A stretch of DNA of 64,000 bases from Xylanimonas cellulosilytica (GCA_001072465.1 JVKM01000015.1:61023-125022); one strand, 5' to 3'. Shown: positions 43,137 to 52,798, counted from the stretch's first letter. The notes: generated from the sequence alone by a model not told the origin. Numbers and translations: made by a program.

Positions 43137-44396
43137 TCAGGCGCTGCGCTTGCCTTCCGAGGAACGTTCCGGGTAGAGCTCGGCGGGGCCGACGCCCTCG
43201 ACGAGGTCGCGGGTGATGACCACGCGGGCGACATCGTCGCGGCTGGGCAGGTCGAACATGAGATCCGACAGGGTCTGTTCCATGATCGAGGACAGGCCGC
43301 GGGCACCCGTCTTGCGTTCGTTGGCACGCGCGGCGATAGCCAGGAGCGCCTCGTGCGTGAACTCCAGGTCTATACCGTCCAGCTCGAAGAGGTGCTGGTA
43401 CTGGCGCACGAGCGAGTTCGACGGCTCGGTGAGGACGCGCACGAGGTCCTCCTCCGTGAGCTCCTTCGTGGAGGTCAGGATGGGCAGACGGCCGATGAAC
43501 TCGGGGATCATGCCGAACTTGTGCAGGTCCTCGGCGGACACGGCCTCGTAGAGGTCTCCCATCTCGGAGGTGCTCTTGAGCTCGGAACCGAAGCCCGTCG
43601 AGCGGCGACCCAGGCGGGCCTTCACGATATCCTCGATGCCCGCGAAAGCGCCGGCAGCGATGAAGAGGATGCCGGAGGTGTCGATCTCCAGGAACTGCTG
43701 GTGGGGGTGCTTGCGTCCGCCCGTAGGAGGCACGGAGGCGACCGTGCCCTCGATGATCTTCAGGAGGGCCTGCTGCACGCCCTCGCCCGACACGTCGCGT
43801 GTAATGGAGGCGTTCTCAGCCTTGCGGCCGATCTTGTCGATCTCGTCGACGTAGATGATGCCCTTCTCGGCCTTCTTAATATCGCCGTCGGCCTCCTGGA
43901 TGAGGCGCAGGAGAATGTTCTCCACGTCCTCGCCCACATAGCCGGCCTCGGTCAGGGCGGTCGCATCCACGATCGCGAACGGCACGTCGAGGAGACGGGC
44001 GAGGCAGCGCGCCAGATGGGTCTTGCCCGTGCCCGTGGGGCCCAGCAGGAGGATGTTGGACTTGGTACCCAGCATGTCCTCAGCATTGCCGGCTTCGCGA
44101 GAGCGCACGCGCTTGTAGTGGTTGTACACGGCCACCGACAGGGCGCGCTTAGCACGATCCTGGCCGATCACCCACGTGTTCAAGAATTCGTTGATTTCAC
44201 GCGGTTTCTGCAGCGGCGTCGCAGACGAGGAGGACTGCTGTGAACCGAGTTCCTCTTCGATGATCTCGTTGCACAGCTCAATGCACTCGTCGCAGATATA
44301 CGCGCCAGAGCCACCGATGAGCTTACGCACCTGCTTCTGGCTCTTCCCACAGAAAGAGCACTTGAGCAGTTCCGCGCCATCAGTCAGACGAGCCAC
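43137..44396 (-). CDS. clpX: ATP-dependent Clp protease ATP-binding subunit ClpX
   Basis: The product has 419 residues from the GTG at 44396, which has GGAGG 5 nt upstream; the frame runs open to 44534 but without a better start. ClpX unfolds substrates and feeds them to ClpP. The N-terminal zinc finger has CSFCGKSQ and CDECIELC. The AAA+ core has Walker [12 protein letters not shown], Walker [11 protein letters not shown] and the sensor region [11 protein letters not shown]. It follows clpP1-clpP2 on the same strand after a hairpin, so it probably has its own promoter. Confidence 0.97.
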   Translation of the reverse strand: MARLTDGAELLKCSFCGKSQKQVRKLIGGSGAYICDECIELCNEIIEEELGSQQSSSSATPLQKPREINEFLNTWVIGQDRAKRALSVAVYNHYKRVRSREAGNAEDMLGTKSNILLLGPTGTGKTHLARCLARLLDVPFAIVDATALTEAGYVGEDVENILLRLIQEADGDIKKAEKGIIYVDEIDKIGRKAENASITRDVSGEGVQQALLKIIEGTVASVPPTGGRKHPHQQFLEIDTSGILFIAAGAFAGIEDIVKARLGRRSTGFGSELKSTSEMGDLYEAVSAEDLHKFGMIPEFIGRLPILTSTKELTEEDLVRVLTEPSNSLVRQYQHLFELDGIDLEFTHEALLAIAARANERKTGARGLSSIMEQTLSDLMFDLPSRDDVARVVITRDLVEGVGPAELYPERSSEGKRSA

Positions 44397-44633
44397 GAGA
44401 CCTCCAAGGTGTTGAACGTTTTGCCGTTCGGTCGGATGTGCTTTCGCACTTACTAGCAAATAACGTAGTGCACGCGAGGTATATTCCCGCGTAGCCACGC
44501 CTATTGTTATGAAAAGTTCACCCGTAGCCGACAATTGTCAGCGCGACAACCGTCTGACCATGCACATAACAACGAGGCCGTGGCACCCCACACACATCAG
44601 CGCGGGGAAACCACGGCCTCGTCGAGGATAGCG
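44397..44633 (-). other. 237-nt region upstream of clpX
   Basis: It contains the clpX leader and an inverted pair of the word variant at 44572-44622. I looked for a ClgR-type site and found nothing convincing. Confidence 0.4.
44572..44622 (-). terminator. terminator of clpP1-clpP2, inverted pair of the word variant
   Basis: ACGAGGCCGTGG (44572-44583) and CCACGGCCTCGT (44611-44622) form a perfect 12-bp stem just after the clpP2 stop. Confidence 0.75.
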
Positions 44634-45278
44634 TCACAGAGCCTTACGAGACTCCAGCACCTGGTCGATCAGGCCGTACTCGGCGGCCTGCGGGGCGGTG
44701 AGGATCTTGTCGCGCTCGATGTCGCGGCGCACCTGCTCCACCGGCTTGCCCGAGTGCTTCGAGATGGTGTCCTCGAGCCACACGCGCATGCGGTCGATCT
44801 CGTCGGCGACGATCTGGATGTCCGAGGCCTGCCCCTGCATGCCCTCCATCGCCGGCTGGTGGATGAGGACGCGGGCGTTGGGCAGCGCCAGACGCTTGCC
44901 GGGCGAGCCTGCGGCCAGCAGCACGGCGGCGGCCGAGGCCGCCTGACCCAGGCACACCGTCTGGATCTGCGGCTTGATGTACTGCATCGTGTCGTAGATG
45001 GCGGTCAGCGCCGTGAAGGAGCCTCCGGGCGAGTTGATGTACATGGTGATCAGCGAATCCGGATCCTGGGATTCCAGGACCAGCAGCTGCGCCATGACGT
45101 CGTCCGCGCTGGCGTCGTCCACCTGCACGCCCAGGAACACGATGCGGTCCTCGAACAGCTTCGTGTAGGGGTTCTGGCGGCGGAAACCGTAGGCCGTGCG
45201 CTCCTCGAAGTCGGGCAGCACGTAGCGGGCCTGTGGCATCTGGCGGGCGACCGCCTCAAAGTAGGGCTGGGTGCTCAT
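44634..45278 (-). CDS. clpP2: ATP-dependent Clp protease proteolytic subunit ClpP2
   Basis: This 214-residue serine protease subunit has the active-site Ser in [13 protein letters not shown] and the His in [11 protein letters not shown]; the triad Asp follows around DRMRVW. In actinobacteria ClpP1 and ClpP2 form a mixed double ring activated by ClpX or ClpC. Order and length (second gene, 214 residues) match ClpP2. Its start overlaps the clpP1 stop (TGATG), so production of the two subunits is coupled. Confidence 0.96.
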   Translation of the reverse strand: MSTQPYFEAVARQMPQARYVLPDFEERTAYGFRRQNPYTKLFEDRIVFLGVQVDDASADDVMAQLLVLESQDPDSLITMYINSPGGSFTALTAIYDTMQYIKPQIQTVCLGQAASAAAVLLAAGSPGKRLALPNARVLIHQPAMEGMQGQASDIQIVADEIDRMRVWLEDTISKHSGKPVEQVRRDIERDKILTAPQAAEYGLIDQVLESRKAL

Positions 45279-45889
45279 CAGTTCTCTCCTCGCGTTCCGA
45301 TCTCCTGCGGGGTGTCGATCACGCGGTCGACGAAGCCGTACTCGAGGGCTTCCTGCGCCGTGAACCAGTGGTCGCGATCGCCATCGGCCTCCACCTGCTC
45401 GATGGTCTTACCCGTGCGAGACGCGGTGATGGCAGCGAGTTCCTTCTTCATGCCCAGGATCAGGTCCGCGTTAATGCGAATCTCCGTCGCGGAGCCGCCC
45501 GCGCCACCCAGGGGCTGGTGCAGCAGAACGCGGGTGTGGGGTGTGATGTAGCGCTTGCCGGGGGCGCCCGCGGTGAGCAGGAACTGGCCCATCGACGCGG
45601 CCAGGCCCATGCCGACCGTCACGACGTCCGGCTTGATGTACTGCATCGTGTCGTAGATGGCCATGCCGGCCGTCACCGAGCCGCCAGGCGAGTTGATGTA
45701 CAGGTAGATGTCGCGGTCCGGGTCCTCGGCCGCGAGCAGCAGCAGCTGCGCGCAGATCGCGTTCGCATTCTCATCGCGAACCTCGCCACCCAGCCAAATG
45801 ATGCGCTCCTTGAGCAGGCGCTGGTAGACCGAGTCGCCCAGTCCCAGCTGCGAGCCTTCGCCGGCAGCCCCGGTATTGTGCACGCTCAC
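45278..45889 (-). CDS. clpP1: ATP-dependent Clp protease proteolytic subunit ClpP1
   Basis: This 203-residue subunit has the active-site Ser in [11 protein letters not shown] and the His in [13 protein letters not shown], the ClpP1 form. [16 protein letters not shown] is the oxyanion/handle region. It is the first gene of the clpP1-clpP2 operon and lies downstream of tig, the usual actinobacterial order. A strong hairpin at 46002-46036 separates it from tig, so transcription likely restarts here. Confidence 0.96.
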   Translation of the reverse strand: MSVHNTGAAGEGSQLGLGDSVYQRLLKERIIWLGGEVRDENANAICAQLLLLAAEDPDRDIYLYINSPGGSVTAGMAIYDTMQYIKPDVVTVGMGLAASMGQFLLTAGAPGKRYITPHTRVLLHQPLGGAGGSATEIRINADLILGMKKELAAITASRTGKTIEQVEADGDRDHWFTAQEALEYGFVDRVIDTPQEIGTRGEN

Positions 45890-46001
45890 GCGTACCTCCT
45901 CGTCTGTTCGCGGGCCCAGTCGGCCCCATTGGTGTCAACCGTACCCGCTGCGCGCCCGCTCGTGCGCGCGCCGGGCCGTCGTTTCGCTGTCGGCACATGC
46001 A

Positions 46002-46036
46002 CTGAGGGGGCGAGGCTTGAAGCCCCACCCCCTCAG
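46002..46036 (-). terminator. tig terminator
   Basis: CTGAGGGGG and CCCCCTCAG are perfect arms, with an inner GCTTGAAGC fold. It lies 42 nt beyond the tig stop on the minus strand. Confidence 0.75.
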
Positions 46037-46077
46037 CTAAGAGTTAGTCACTCGTCAGCGGGTATGCCCGCCGCGGT

Positions 46078-47397
46078 TCACTCCTGCTCGTCGGCAACCT
46101 CGGTGATGATCTCCGCGCCCTCTTCGGTGGCGGGATCGGTGCCGAAGAACTTGCTCAGGTCGACGTCGGCGCCGTTGGTGTCCTTGACGGTGACGACCTT
46201 GAGGGCCTCGATGAGGGCCTTGGAGCGACCCAGGTCGGCCACGACATTGGCCATCTGCTGGGAGGAGGAGAACAGCTGGTTGATGTCGATGCCGAAGTTC
46301 TGCGACATCTGGATCGCGTAGTCGATCAGCTCCTGCTGGGAGACCTGCACGTCGAACTTCTTGGCCAATGCCTCGGAGAGCAGCTCGGTGCGGATTTCCT
46401 TCTCGACGGCCTCGCGGGCTTCCTTCTTGGCCTTGGGCTTGGCGTCCTCGCCGACGCGGTGCTCGACCTGGTGGTCGACCGCGGACTCGGGCAGGACGAT
46501 CTCGACCTTGTCGAGGAGGATGTCGATGAGGGCGTCGCGCGCGGCGAGGGCCTGCTGGGACTCCTTGGACTGGGCGGCCTGCTTCTTCAGGTCTTCCTTG
46601 AGCTCGTCGATGGTGTCGAACTCGGAGACCATCTGAGCGAAGTCGTCGTCAGCCTTGGGCAGCTCGCGGGTCTTCATGGCCTTGATGGTGATGGTCACCT
46701 CGGCCTCTTCGCCCTCGTGCTCGCCACCCTTCAGCTTGGAGGTGAAGGTGACCTCTTCGCCGGCCTTGGTGCCGCGCAGGGCGGTGTCCTGGCCGTCGAG
46801 CATGGAGCCGGAGCCGATCTCGTAGGAGACGTCGGAGGCGGAGTCAACCTGCTTGCCGTCGATGGTGGCGACCAGGTCGATGGTCGCGAAGTCGCCGGTC
46901 TTGGCCTTGCGGTTGATGGTCTTGAGGGTGGCGAAGCGGCCGCGCAGGTCCTCGAGTTCCTTCTCGACGTCCTCTTCGGTGACCTCGGTGGGCTCGACCT
47001 CGACGACGAGCTTCTCGTCGATCTCGGGCAGCTCGAAGGCGGGGACGACGTCAACCTCGGCGGTGAAGACGAGCTGGCCGCCCTGGGCGCCGGTCACGTT
47101 GGGGATCTCGGTGACGTCGACGGTGGGCTGAGCCATGGGGCGCAGGTCGTTCTCGTTGACGGCGTCGGAGTAGTGGCCGGGCAGGACCTGGTTGACGACC
47201 TGCTCGATGACGGCGGCGCGGCCGAAGCGCTGGTCGATGATGCGCGGAGGCACGTGGCCCTTACGGAAGCCGGGGATGTTGACCTGTCCGGCGATCTCCT
47301 TGTACGCCTTGTCCATTTCGGACTTCAGTTCCTCGAAGGGAACCTCAACGGTCAGACGAACCTTGGTGGGCTCGAGGGTTTCAACGGTGCTCTTCAC
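46078..47397 (-). CDS. tig: trigger factor
   Basis: This 439-residue ribosome-associated chaperone and peptidyl-prolyl isomerase meets nascent chains at the tunnel exit. The ribosome-binding signature GFRKGHVPP (about 44-52) is intact. The FKBP-like domain spans about 155-240, with GQDTALRGTKAGEEVTF. The helical C-terminal arms follow, ending in an acidic tail (EEGAEIITEVADEQE). Many codons are GAG and AAG, consistent with high expression. It precedes clpP1-clpP2-clpX, forming a proteostasis cluster. A TACACT -10-like hexamer lies upstream, but no clear -35 is visible. Confidence 0.97.
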   Translation of the reverse strand: MKSTVETLEPTKVRLTVEVPFEELKSEMDKAYKEIAGQVNIPGFRKGHVPPRIIDQRFGRAAVIEQVVNQVLPGHYSDAVNENDLRPMAQPTVDVTEIPNVTGAQGGQLVFTAEVDVVPAFELPEIDEKLVVEVEPTEVTEEDVEKELEDLRGRFATLKTINRKAKTGDFATIDLVATIDGKQVDSASDVSYEIGSGSMLDGQDTALRGTKAGEEVTFTSKLKGGEHEGEEAEVTITIKAMKTRELPKADDDFAQMVSEFDTIDELKEDLKKQAAQSKESQQALAARDALIDILLDKVEIVLPESAVDHQVEHRVGEDAKPKAKKEAREAVEKEIRTELLSEALAKKFDVQVSQQELIDYAIQMSQNFGIDINQLFSSSQQMANVVADLGRSKALIEALKVVTVKDTNGADVDLSKFFGTDPATEEGAEIITEVADEQE

Positions 47398-47614
47398 GTG
47401 CGTACGCTCCGTAGTCTACAAATCGGGGGAACGCCCATTTCGGGCGCATAACAACTCGCTTAGTGTACGCCACGGCCCCGTTAATGTCCTCATTCGCGGG
47501 CGGTAAGTGGGCATATCCACCCCTCTACGGGCGCTTCGAGTGCGCAACGCCACACGGGCACGTGTCCCTCTCCCCCATTCACGAGGCGGGGGCCGCCGAC
47601 GCTGCCGGGTGCAC

Positions 47615-47896
47615 TCAGGGGGCGAGGTAGTGGGAGCGCCCTCGCACGACGGCTGCCAGGCGGGCGCGGGGAACATCGGCGACGAGGCGCACGGCGGCGG
47701 TGATCTCACGGTGGACGGCTCGGGCTTCGGCGTCGTCCGTCGCGGTAAAGCGTGCGGTGACGCGAGGCTGGCCGGAAGCGATGGCGATATCCCAGGATTC
47801 GAGCCGGGTGACGGAGCGGGCGGCGGCCTCGACTTCTTCGGGGGCCCGTCCGGGTGCCAGAGTCGTGACCGTCATGATGGTGCGATAGGACGGCAT
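47615..47896 (-). CDS. small hypothetical protein upstream of tig
   Basis: The 93-residue protein has GGGGGAG about 5 nt before its ATG. Its predicted pattern is beta-alpha-beta: strands around MTVTTLA, SWDIAIASG and ARFTATDD, with helices between. This small alpha/beta fold is otherwise unidentified. It has no signal peptide or Cys. The region between it and tig is 217 nt and contains a variant of the dispersed word at about 47582. It might be a conserved local gene of unknown function; codon pattern supports coding. Confidence 0.55.
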   Translation of the reverse strand: MPSYRTIMTVTTLAPGRAPEEVEAAARSVTRLESWDIAIASGQPRVTARFTATDDAEARAVHREITAAVRLVADVPRARLAAVVRGRSHYLAP

Positions 47897-47917
47897 GGAC
47901 TCCCCCGGGTTCGTATG

Positions 47918-47943
47918 AAAAAACCGCGGCGCTATGGCCGCGG
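47918..47943 (-). terminator. tRNA-Pro terminator
   Basis: On the minus strand, CCGCGGC and GCCGCGG form a 7-bp stem with a 6-nt loop, followed by six T residues. Confidence 0.9.
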
Positions 47944-47945
47944 TC

Positions 47946-48021
<76 letters not shown>

Positions 48022-48120
48022 TTGGACTGGTGTCCGGTGCCCCATCATACGGGAGGCGCGTGTAAATGTCGCGCACGTGGACAATACCCGCTAGGATCTT
48101 CGTGTCCCCTTCGGGGGTAC

Positions 48121-48194
48121 GCGGATGTAGCTCAATGGTAGAGCCTCTGCCTTCCAAGCAGATCACGCGGGTTCGATTCCCGTCATCCGCTCCA
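48121..48194 (+). tRNA. tRNA-Gly (UCC)
   Basis: The acceptor arms GCGGATG and CATCCGC pair perfectly. The anticodon loop CTTCCAA gives anticodon TCC. The T-arm has GGTTCGATTCC. The gene ends in an encoded CCA. Confidence 0.96.
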
Positions 48195-48201
48195 GCACTG
48201 G

Positions 48202-48233
48202 GAAAGCCCCGGGCCACTCGGCCCGGGGCTTTC
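48202..48233. terminator. bidirectional terminator after tRNA-Gly
   Basis: GAAAGCCCCGGGCC-actc-GGCCCGGGGCTTTC is a perfect 14-bp stem. It serves the tRNA-Gly gene and the convergent alcohol dehydrogenase gene. Confidence 0.9.
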
Positions 48234-48250
48234 CTGTTAGTCGCTCACGC

Positions 48251-49309
48251 TCACACGTTCTCGGGGAACGTCGAGGTGTCGATGACGTAGCGGTAGCGCA
48301 CGTGGGAGGCGACGATATTGTCGTAGGCCTGCGTGATGTCTTCGCCGCTGATCATCTCGACCTGCGGGATGACGCCGTGCTCGGCGCAGAAGTCGAGCAT
48401 CTCCTGGGTTTCGGCGATGCCGCCGATCTGGGAGCCGGCGAAGGACTTGCCGCCGTTGACGAAGGCGCGCAGCGGCAGGGAGACGGGCTCGGTGGGCAGA
48501 CCCACATCGACAAAGACGCCGTAGGGGCGCAGGGCGGCCATGTAGCCGGCGTAGTCGAGGCCGTCGGCGGACACGGTGCACAGGATCAGGTCGAAGGAGC
48601 CGCGCAGGGACTCGAGCACGCCCTCCTCGCTGGTGGCGTAGAAGTGGTCGGCGCCGAAGCGGCGAGCGTCGGCTTCCTTGGAGCGACCGTGGGAGATGAC
48701 GGAGACCTCCGCGCCCATGGCCTTGGCGATCTGCACGCCCACGTGTCCGAGGCCGCCCATGCCGAGGATGGCGACGCGCGAGCCGGGGCCCACGTTGTAA
48801 TGCTTGAGCGGCGAGTAGGTGGTGATGCCGGCGCACAGGAGGGGCGCGCAGGCGGAGAAGTCGAGGGATTCCGGCACATGCAGCGCGAAGTCCTCGCGCA
48901 CGGTGAAGCCGCGCGAATAGCCGCCGGTCGTCGGGTTGCCCTCGGCGTCGGCGCGGTAGGTCCACAGGGTGCCGGGCGTCGAGGTGCACCACTGCTCATA
49001 GTCGGATTCGCACATCTCGCACGTGCCGCAGGAGCCGACCATGCAGCCCACGCCCACGCGGTCCCCCACCTTGAACGTGGTGACGCCGGGGCCAACCTTA
49101 GAGACGGTGCCAACGAACTCGTGTCCGGGCACGAGCGGGTAGGACACGGGGCCCCACTCGCCGCGGGCGGCGTGGATGTCGGAGTGGCAGATGCCCGCGT
49201 AGGCGACGTCGAAGTAGATCTCCCCCTCACCGGGTTCGCGAATGTCGATCTGCAGGGGGTGGAACTGGGTGGTGGCATCGTCACAGCCGTAGGCGATCAC
49301 GCTGGGCAT
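48251..49309 (-). CDS. zinc-dependent NAD(P)H alcohol dehydrogenase, cinnamyl/YahK type
   Basis: This 352-residue MDR-family enzyme interconverts alcohols and aldehydes. The catalytic zinc ligands are Cys in GICHSDIH and the His-Glu of GHEFVG. The structural zinc loop has four Cys in GSCGTCEMCESDYEQWC. The nucleotide-binding motif is GMGGLGHVGVQIAK. The pattern fits the cinnamyl-alcohol dehydrogenase/YahK group that prefers NADP and aromatic or aliphatic aldehydes. It stands alone between tRNA genes. Confidence 0.94.
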   Translation of the reverse strand: MPSVIAYGCDDATTQFHPLQIDIREPGEGEIYFDVAYAGICHSDIHAARGEWGPVSYPLVPGHEFVGTVSKVGPGVTTFKVGDRVGVGCMVGSCGTCEMCESDYEQWCTSTPGTLWTYRADAEGNPTTGGYSRGFTVREDFALHVPESLDFSACAPLLCAGITTYSPLKHYNVGPGSRVAILGMGGLGHVGVQIAKAMGAEVSVISHGRSKEADARRFGADHFYATSEEGVLESLRGSFDLILCTVSADGLDYAGYMAALRPYGVFVDVGLPTEPVSLPLRAFVNGGKSFAGSQIGGIAETQEMLDFCAEHGVIPQVEMISGEDITQAYDNIVASHVRYRYVIDTSTFPENV

Positions 49310-49360
49310 GAGAACTCCTTTGTCCGGTCAATTGGCTTGTTACAAGCATACTCCAGAAAC

Positions 49361-49387
49361 AAAAACCCCGGCGCGTAAGCGCCGGGG
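49361..49387 (-). terminator. tRNA-His terminator
   Basis: CCCCGGCGC and GCGCCGGGG form a perfect 9-bp stem with a 4-nt loop. On the minus strand it is followed by TTTTTGTTT. Confidence 0.92.
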
Positions 49388-49390
49388 CGG

Positions 49391-49467
49391 TGGGGTGGCT
49401 GACGGGACTCGAACCCGCGACGTCCTGGACCACAACCAGGTGCTCTACCAACTGAACTACAGCCACC
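49391..49467 (-). tRNA. tRNA-His (GUG)
   Basis: The anticodon loop TTGTGGT gives anticodon GTG. The acceptor is GGTGGCT and AGCCACC including the extra G at -1 opposite C73, diagnostic of tRNA-His. CCA is encoded. The T-arm has GGTTCGAGTCC. Confidence 0.96.
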
Positions 49468-49557
49468 ATCGCGTCGCCGTGAAGGCAACGGATAGAGCTT
49501 AGCACTACCCACCCGAGCTTGGAAACTCGAGCACTACCCTCACGGCGGTGGCGTGCG

Positions 49558-50475
49558 TCACCAGTGGGCGCGAGCGGAGATCGCGTCGGCGAAGTTGCCG
49601 AGCGCGCCGGGGGTGGCGCCCAGGTAGAGGTCGGCGTCCACGAGGGAGACCTCCATGACCAGGAAGGAGCCCTTGCCGTCGGGGACCAGGTCCACGCGGT
49701 TGAAGAGGAACTGCTCGTCGTGGCCCAGGCGCGAGCGGACGTAGCCGTGCAGGACGCGGCGGATCTCCTCGCCCCACTTCCACGCGACGGAGTCGGCGGC
49801 CTCGGCGGTCACCACGGCCTCGTGGACGGCAGGGTCGCTAACCGACGCGGGGTGCAGGGCGGAGCGCTTCTCGACAGCGTGGGAGACCAGGCCGTTGAAG
49901 AAGACGAGCGAGATCTCGCCGTGCAGGTCGATCTCCTCGACGTAGCGCTGGATCATGACGGAACGGCCTTCGCCGAGCAGGCCCTGGACCTGGCGCATGG
50001 CGGCCTGGCGCTGGCGGGTGTCGACGGTCGTGTAGCGGCCGATGTCGCGCACGCCGGAGGACACGGCGGGCTTGACGACGAACTCGCCGAAGGCCGGGAA
50101 GCGCGTGTGGATCTGGTGCTTGGACAGGTTCTGCTCGGGCTCCAGCCAGTTCGTGGGAATCGTGGGCATGCCCAGGGCGGCCAGTTCCTTGAGGTAGTGC
50201 TTGTCCGTGTTCCAGTTCAGCACGTCCGCGGAGTTCTGCACGCGACTCAGCTGCTTCGTCCACTCCAGGAACGCGGCGCGGTCGCTCGCGTAGTCGGACA
50301 CGGAGCGCACGACGACCATGCCGGCCTCGGACCAGTCGACGTCGGGGTCGTTCCACACCTTGATCTGGGGGTCGCACCCGCGCGCCGCCAGCTCGTCGAG
50401 CAAACCTTCCTCGCCTTTGAAGAGGTTGGGCATGGACTTGCAGGTCACTAGGGTGACTTTGGGATGGGCCGTCAT
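49558..50475 (-). CDS. ATP-grasp domain protein
   Basis: This 305-residue protein has ATP-grasp fold features: GEFVVKPAVSSGVRDI (phosphate-clamp Lys), VMIQRYVEEIDLHGEISLVFF given here as QRYVEEIDLHGEIS (adenine region), and C-terminal FLVMEVSLVDADLYL (metal-binding acidic residues). It resembles the glutathione-synthetase/RimK-like branch of carboxylate-amine ligases. The substrate is unknown. It is cotranscribed with ddl (52 nt gap), itself an ATP-grasp enzyme, so a peptide or amino-acid ligase role near peptidoglycan precursors is possible but unproven. A variant of the dispersed word lies inside it. Confidence 0.85.
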   Translation of the reverse strand: MTAHPKVTLVTCKSMPNLFKGEEGLLDELAARGCDPQIKVWNDPDVDWSEAGMVVVRSVSDYASDRAAFLEWTKQLSRVQNSADVLNWNTDKHYLKELAALGMPTIPTNWLEPEQNLSKHQIHTRFPAFGEFVVKPAVSSGVRDIGRYTTVDTRQRQAAMRQVQGLLGEGRSVMIQRYVEEIDLHGEISLVFFNGLVSHAVEKRSALHPASVSDPAVHEAVVTAEAADSVAWKWGEEIRRVLHGYVRSRLGHDEQFLFNRVDLVPDGKGSFLVMEVSLVDADLYLGATPGALGNFADAISARAHW

Positions 50476-50527
50476 AGTGTTCTTTCTATCGTGGGGATGA
50501 AGGACGAACGAGGTCGTGGCTGGGAAC

Positions 50528-51664
50528 TCACCGCAGGCCGAGCGGGCGCTGCGCGGCCTCGGTCAGCAGTTCGGTCAGCAGGTCCGGGTAGGACAGGCCC
50601 GCGGCGGCCCACATCTGCGGATACATCGAGATGGGCGTGAAACCGGGCATCGTGTTGACTTCATTGATGATGACGGTGTCGGTCGCCTCGTCGAGGAAAA
50701 AGTCGACGCGCGCCAGGCCCTCGCACTCGAGGGCGTCGAAGGCACGCCACGCGGTCTCGCGGATGCGATCGGCGTATTCGGGGGTGACGTCGGCCGGGCA
50801 GGACAGGCCAACGACGTCGTCTACGTACTTGTGCTCGTAGTCGTAGAACTCGCCCTCGGGGACAACAATCTCGCCCAGGGGCGCGGTGCCGCTGCGCCAG
50901 TCGGAGCGCGAGCCGAGGACGCCGCACTCAACCTCGCGGCCGGAGATGGAAGCCTCAACAATGATGCGCGGGTCGTGGTTCGCGGCCTCCTTGATGGCCA
51001 CGGGCAGGTCCTCGCGGCAGGTGACGCGCGAGATGCCGACCGATGAGCCGGCGCGGCAGGGCTTGACGAAGACGGGGAAGCCCAGGCGCTCGATGCGGTC
51101 CATGCAGGCGGTGGCGTCGGCGTCCCACTGGCGGGCGGTGACCAGCTCCCACTGGCCCACGTCGATGCCGGCGGCGGCCAGGACTGTCTTGGTGAGGTGC
51201 TTGTCCATGGACACGGCCGAGGAGGTCACGCCGCAGCCCACGTAGCGCACGCCGGCCATCTCGAAGAGGCCCTGGATGGTGCCGTCCTCGCCGTAGGGGC
51301 CGTGCAGGAGCGGGAACACGATGTCCACGTGGCCCAGGTCCTCCACGCCGACGACGCGCGAGTCCGGAGCGTCCGGGTCGCCCTCGTAGGTGAGCTCGAC
51401 GAGGTTGCCCTCGCCAGGGGTGAGCGCAACGCGGGTCGATCCGGCGGTGACGGACTGGCCCTTCCCATCCTTGAATTCCAGCGCCGACGGGTCATCGGCG
51501 ACGCGCACCCACTGGCCGTCACGCGTGATCCCCAGCGGGATCACGTCCCACTTGGTGCGGTCGATAGCGGTCAGGATGCCGGCGGCCGTCGAGCACGAGA
51601 TCTCATGCTCGGAAGAGCGCCCACCGAAGACAATGAGGACGCGAGGACGAGAAATTGCAGTCAT
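50528..51664 (-). CDS. ddl: D-alanine--D-alanine ligase
   Basis: This 378-residue ATP-grasp enzyme joins two D-alanines for peptidoglycan. Family segments are VLIVFGGRSSEHEIS (N-terminus), GPYGEDGTIQGLFEMAG, VFVKPCRAGSSVGIS and the metal-binding IINEVNTMPGFTP. Length is typical. It lies 50 nt downstream of gpsA and 52 nt upstream of the ATP-grasp gene, in a conserved actinobacterial block. Nothing suggests D-lactate specificity, so it is probably a normal Ddl. Confidence 0.97.
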   Translation of the reverse strand: MTAISRPRVLIVFGGRSSEHEISCSTAAGILTAIDRTKWDVIPLGITRDGQWVRVADDPSALEFKDGKGQSVTAGSTRVALTPGEGNLVELTYEGDPDAPDSRVVGVEDLGHVDIVFPLLHGPYGEDGTIQGLFEMAGVRYVGCGVTSSAVSMDKHLTKTVLAAAGIDVGQWELVTARQWDADATACMDRIERLGFPVFVKPCRAGSSVGISRVTCREDLPVAIKEAANHDPRIIVEASISGREVECGVLGSRSDWRSGTAPLGEIVVPEGEFYDYEHKYVDDVVGLSCPADVTPEYADRIRETAWRAFDALECEGLARVDFFLDEATDTVIINEVNTMPGFTPISMYPQMWAAAGLSYPDLLTELLTEAAQRPLGLR

Positions 51665-51714
51665 GGGTCCAAGACTACCGCGCGGGAGGCGTTCGGTGCC
51701 CGCGTGCGCGGCGT

Positions 51715-52734
51715 TTAGACCAGCTCGATCTTCCAGCCGTCCATCTTCTGCGGGCGAGCCAGCAGCATGCGGCCCATGTCCTCGATGCTCGCGCGCCCCT
51801 CGACGACCTCGACGACGGCGCCCGTAATCGGCATGTCGACGCCCACGGACGCGGCAACCTGAAGGATCGGCGAGGCCGACGCGACGCCCTCGACGACGCC
51901 CGGGGACAGGGCCAGGGCATCGGCCAGTCCCATGCCGGAGCCCAGGCGGTGACCGAGGGAGAAGTTACGCGACAGGCGCGAGGAGCAGGTGGCGACAAGG
52001 TCGCCGATACCGGACAGGCCCGCGAAGGTCGCGGGATCGGCACCGAGCGCGGTGCCCAGGCGCGTCATCTCCGCCAAGCCGCGCGTGATGAGAGTCGAGC
52101 GCGTGTTGATGCCCAGGCCCATGCCCTCGGCCGCACCGATCGCGACCGCGATGACGTTCTTCGTGGCGCCCGCCATCTCCGTGCCGACGACGTCGGTGGA
52201 CACGTAGGGGCGGAAGTAGGAGTTGTGGCAGGCCTTCGCGATCTCCTTGGCCAGCTCCACGTCGGTTGCAGCCACGACCGTCGCCGTGGGCTGGCGCTCC
52301 GCGATCTCACGCGAGAGGTTCGGGCCGGACAGGACGGCAATGCGATCACTGGGTGCGCCCGAGGCCTCGGCGATGATCTCGTCGACGCGCTTGAGGGAGC
52401 CGAGCTCCAGGCCCTTGGCCAGGGACAGCAGGGCGACGCCGGGGGCGAAGGATTCGCGTGCGGCGCTCAGGGTGGCGCGCACGGCCTTGACGGGCACGGC
52501 CACGACAACGAGCTCACGGCCAGCGACGGCCTCGGCGATGTCCGTGGTCGCGCTGATGCGCTCCGAGAGGGCAATCCCCGGAAGGTAGGTGGGGTTCTCT
52601 CCCCCGTTGATGAACGAGATCGTGTCGGCGTTACGCCCCCACATCATCACGCTCACGCCCGCGTCGGCGAGCACCTGCGCGAACGTTGTTCCCCACGCGC
52701 CCGTTCCCAGGACCGCTGCTGTTGTCATACTCAT
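51715..52734 (-). CDS. gpsA: glycerol-3-phosphate dehydrogenase [NAD(P)+]
   Basis: This 339-residue enzyme reduces dihydroxyacetone phosphate to sn-glycerol-3-phosphate for phospholipids. The Rossmann motif is VLGTGAWGTTFA near residue 8. The middle has SGPNLSREIAE, and the substrate-binding domain has ATKNVIAVAIGAAEGM and GIGDLVATC. The ATG at 52734 has GGGAGG 5 nt upstream, which decides the start over the ATG two codons later. It works with the downstream-strand plsC in phosphatidic acid synthesis. Confidence 0.97.
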   Translation of the reverse strand: MSMTTAAVLGTGAWGTTFAQVLADAGVSVMMWGRNADTISFINGGENPTYLPGIALSERISATTDIAEAVAGRELVVVAVPVKAVRATLSAARESFAPGVALLSLAKGLELGSLKRVDEIIAEASGAPSDRIAVLSGPNLSREIAERQPTATVVAATDVELAKEIAKACHNSYFRPYVSTDVVGTEMAGATKNVIAVAIGAAEGMGLGINTRSTLITRGLAEMTRLGTALGADPATFAGLSGIGDLVATCSSRLSRNFSLGHRLGSGMGLADALALSPGVVEGVASASPILQVAASVGVDMPITGAVVEVVEGRASIEDMGRMLLARPQKMDGWKIELV

Positions 52735-52798
52735 CGAGACCTCCCTGTCGCAGCCATTCTACTAGGATTGAAACAACCGACCCGCACCAGGAGGAACT

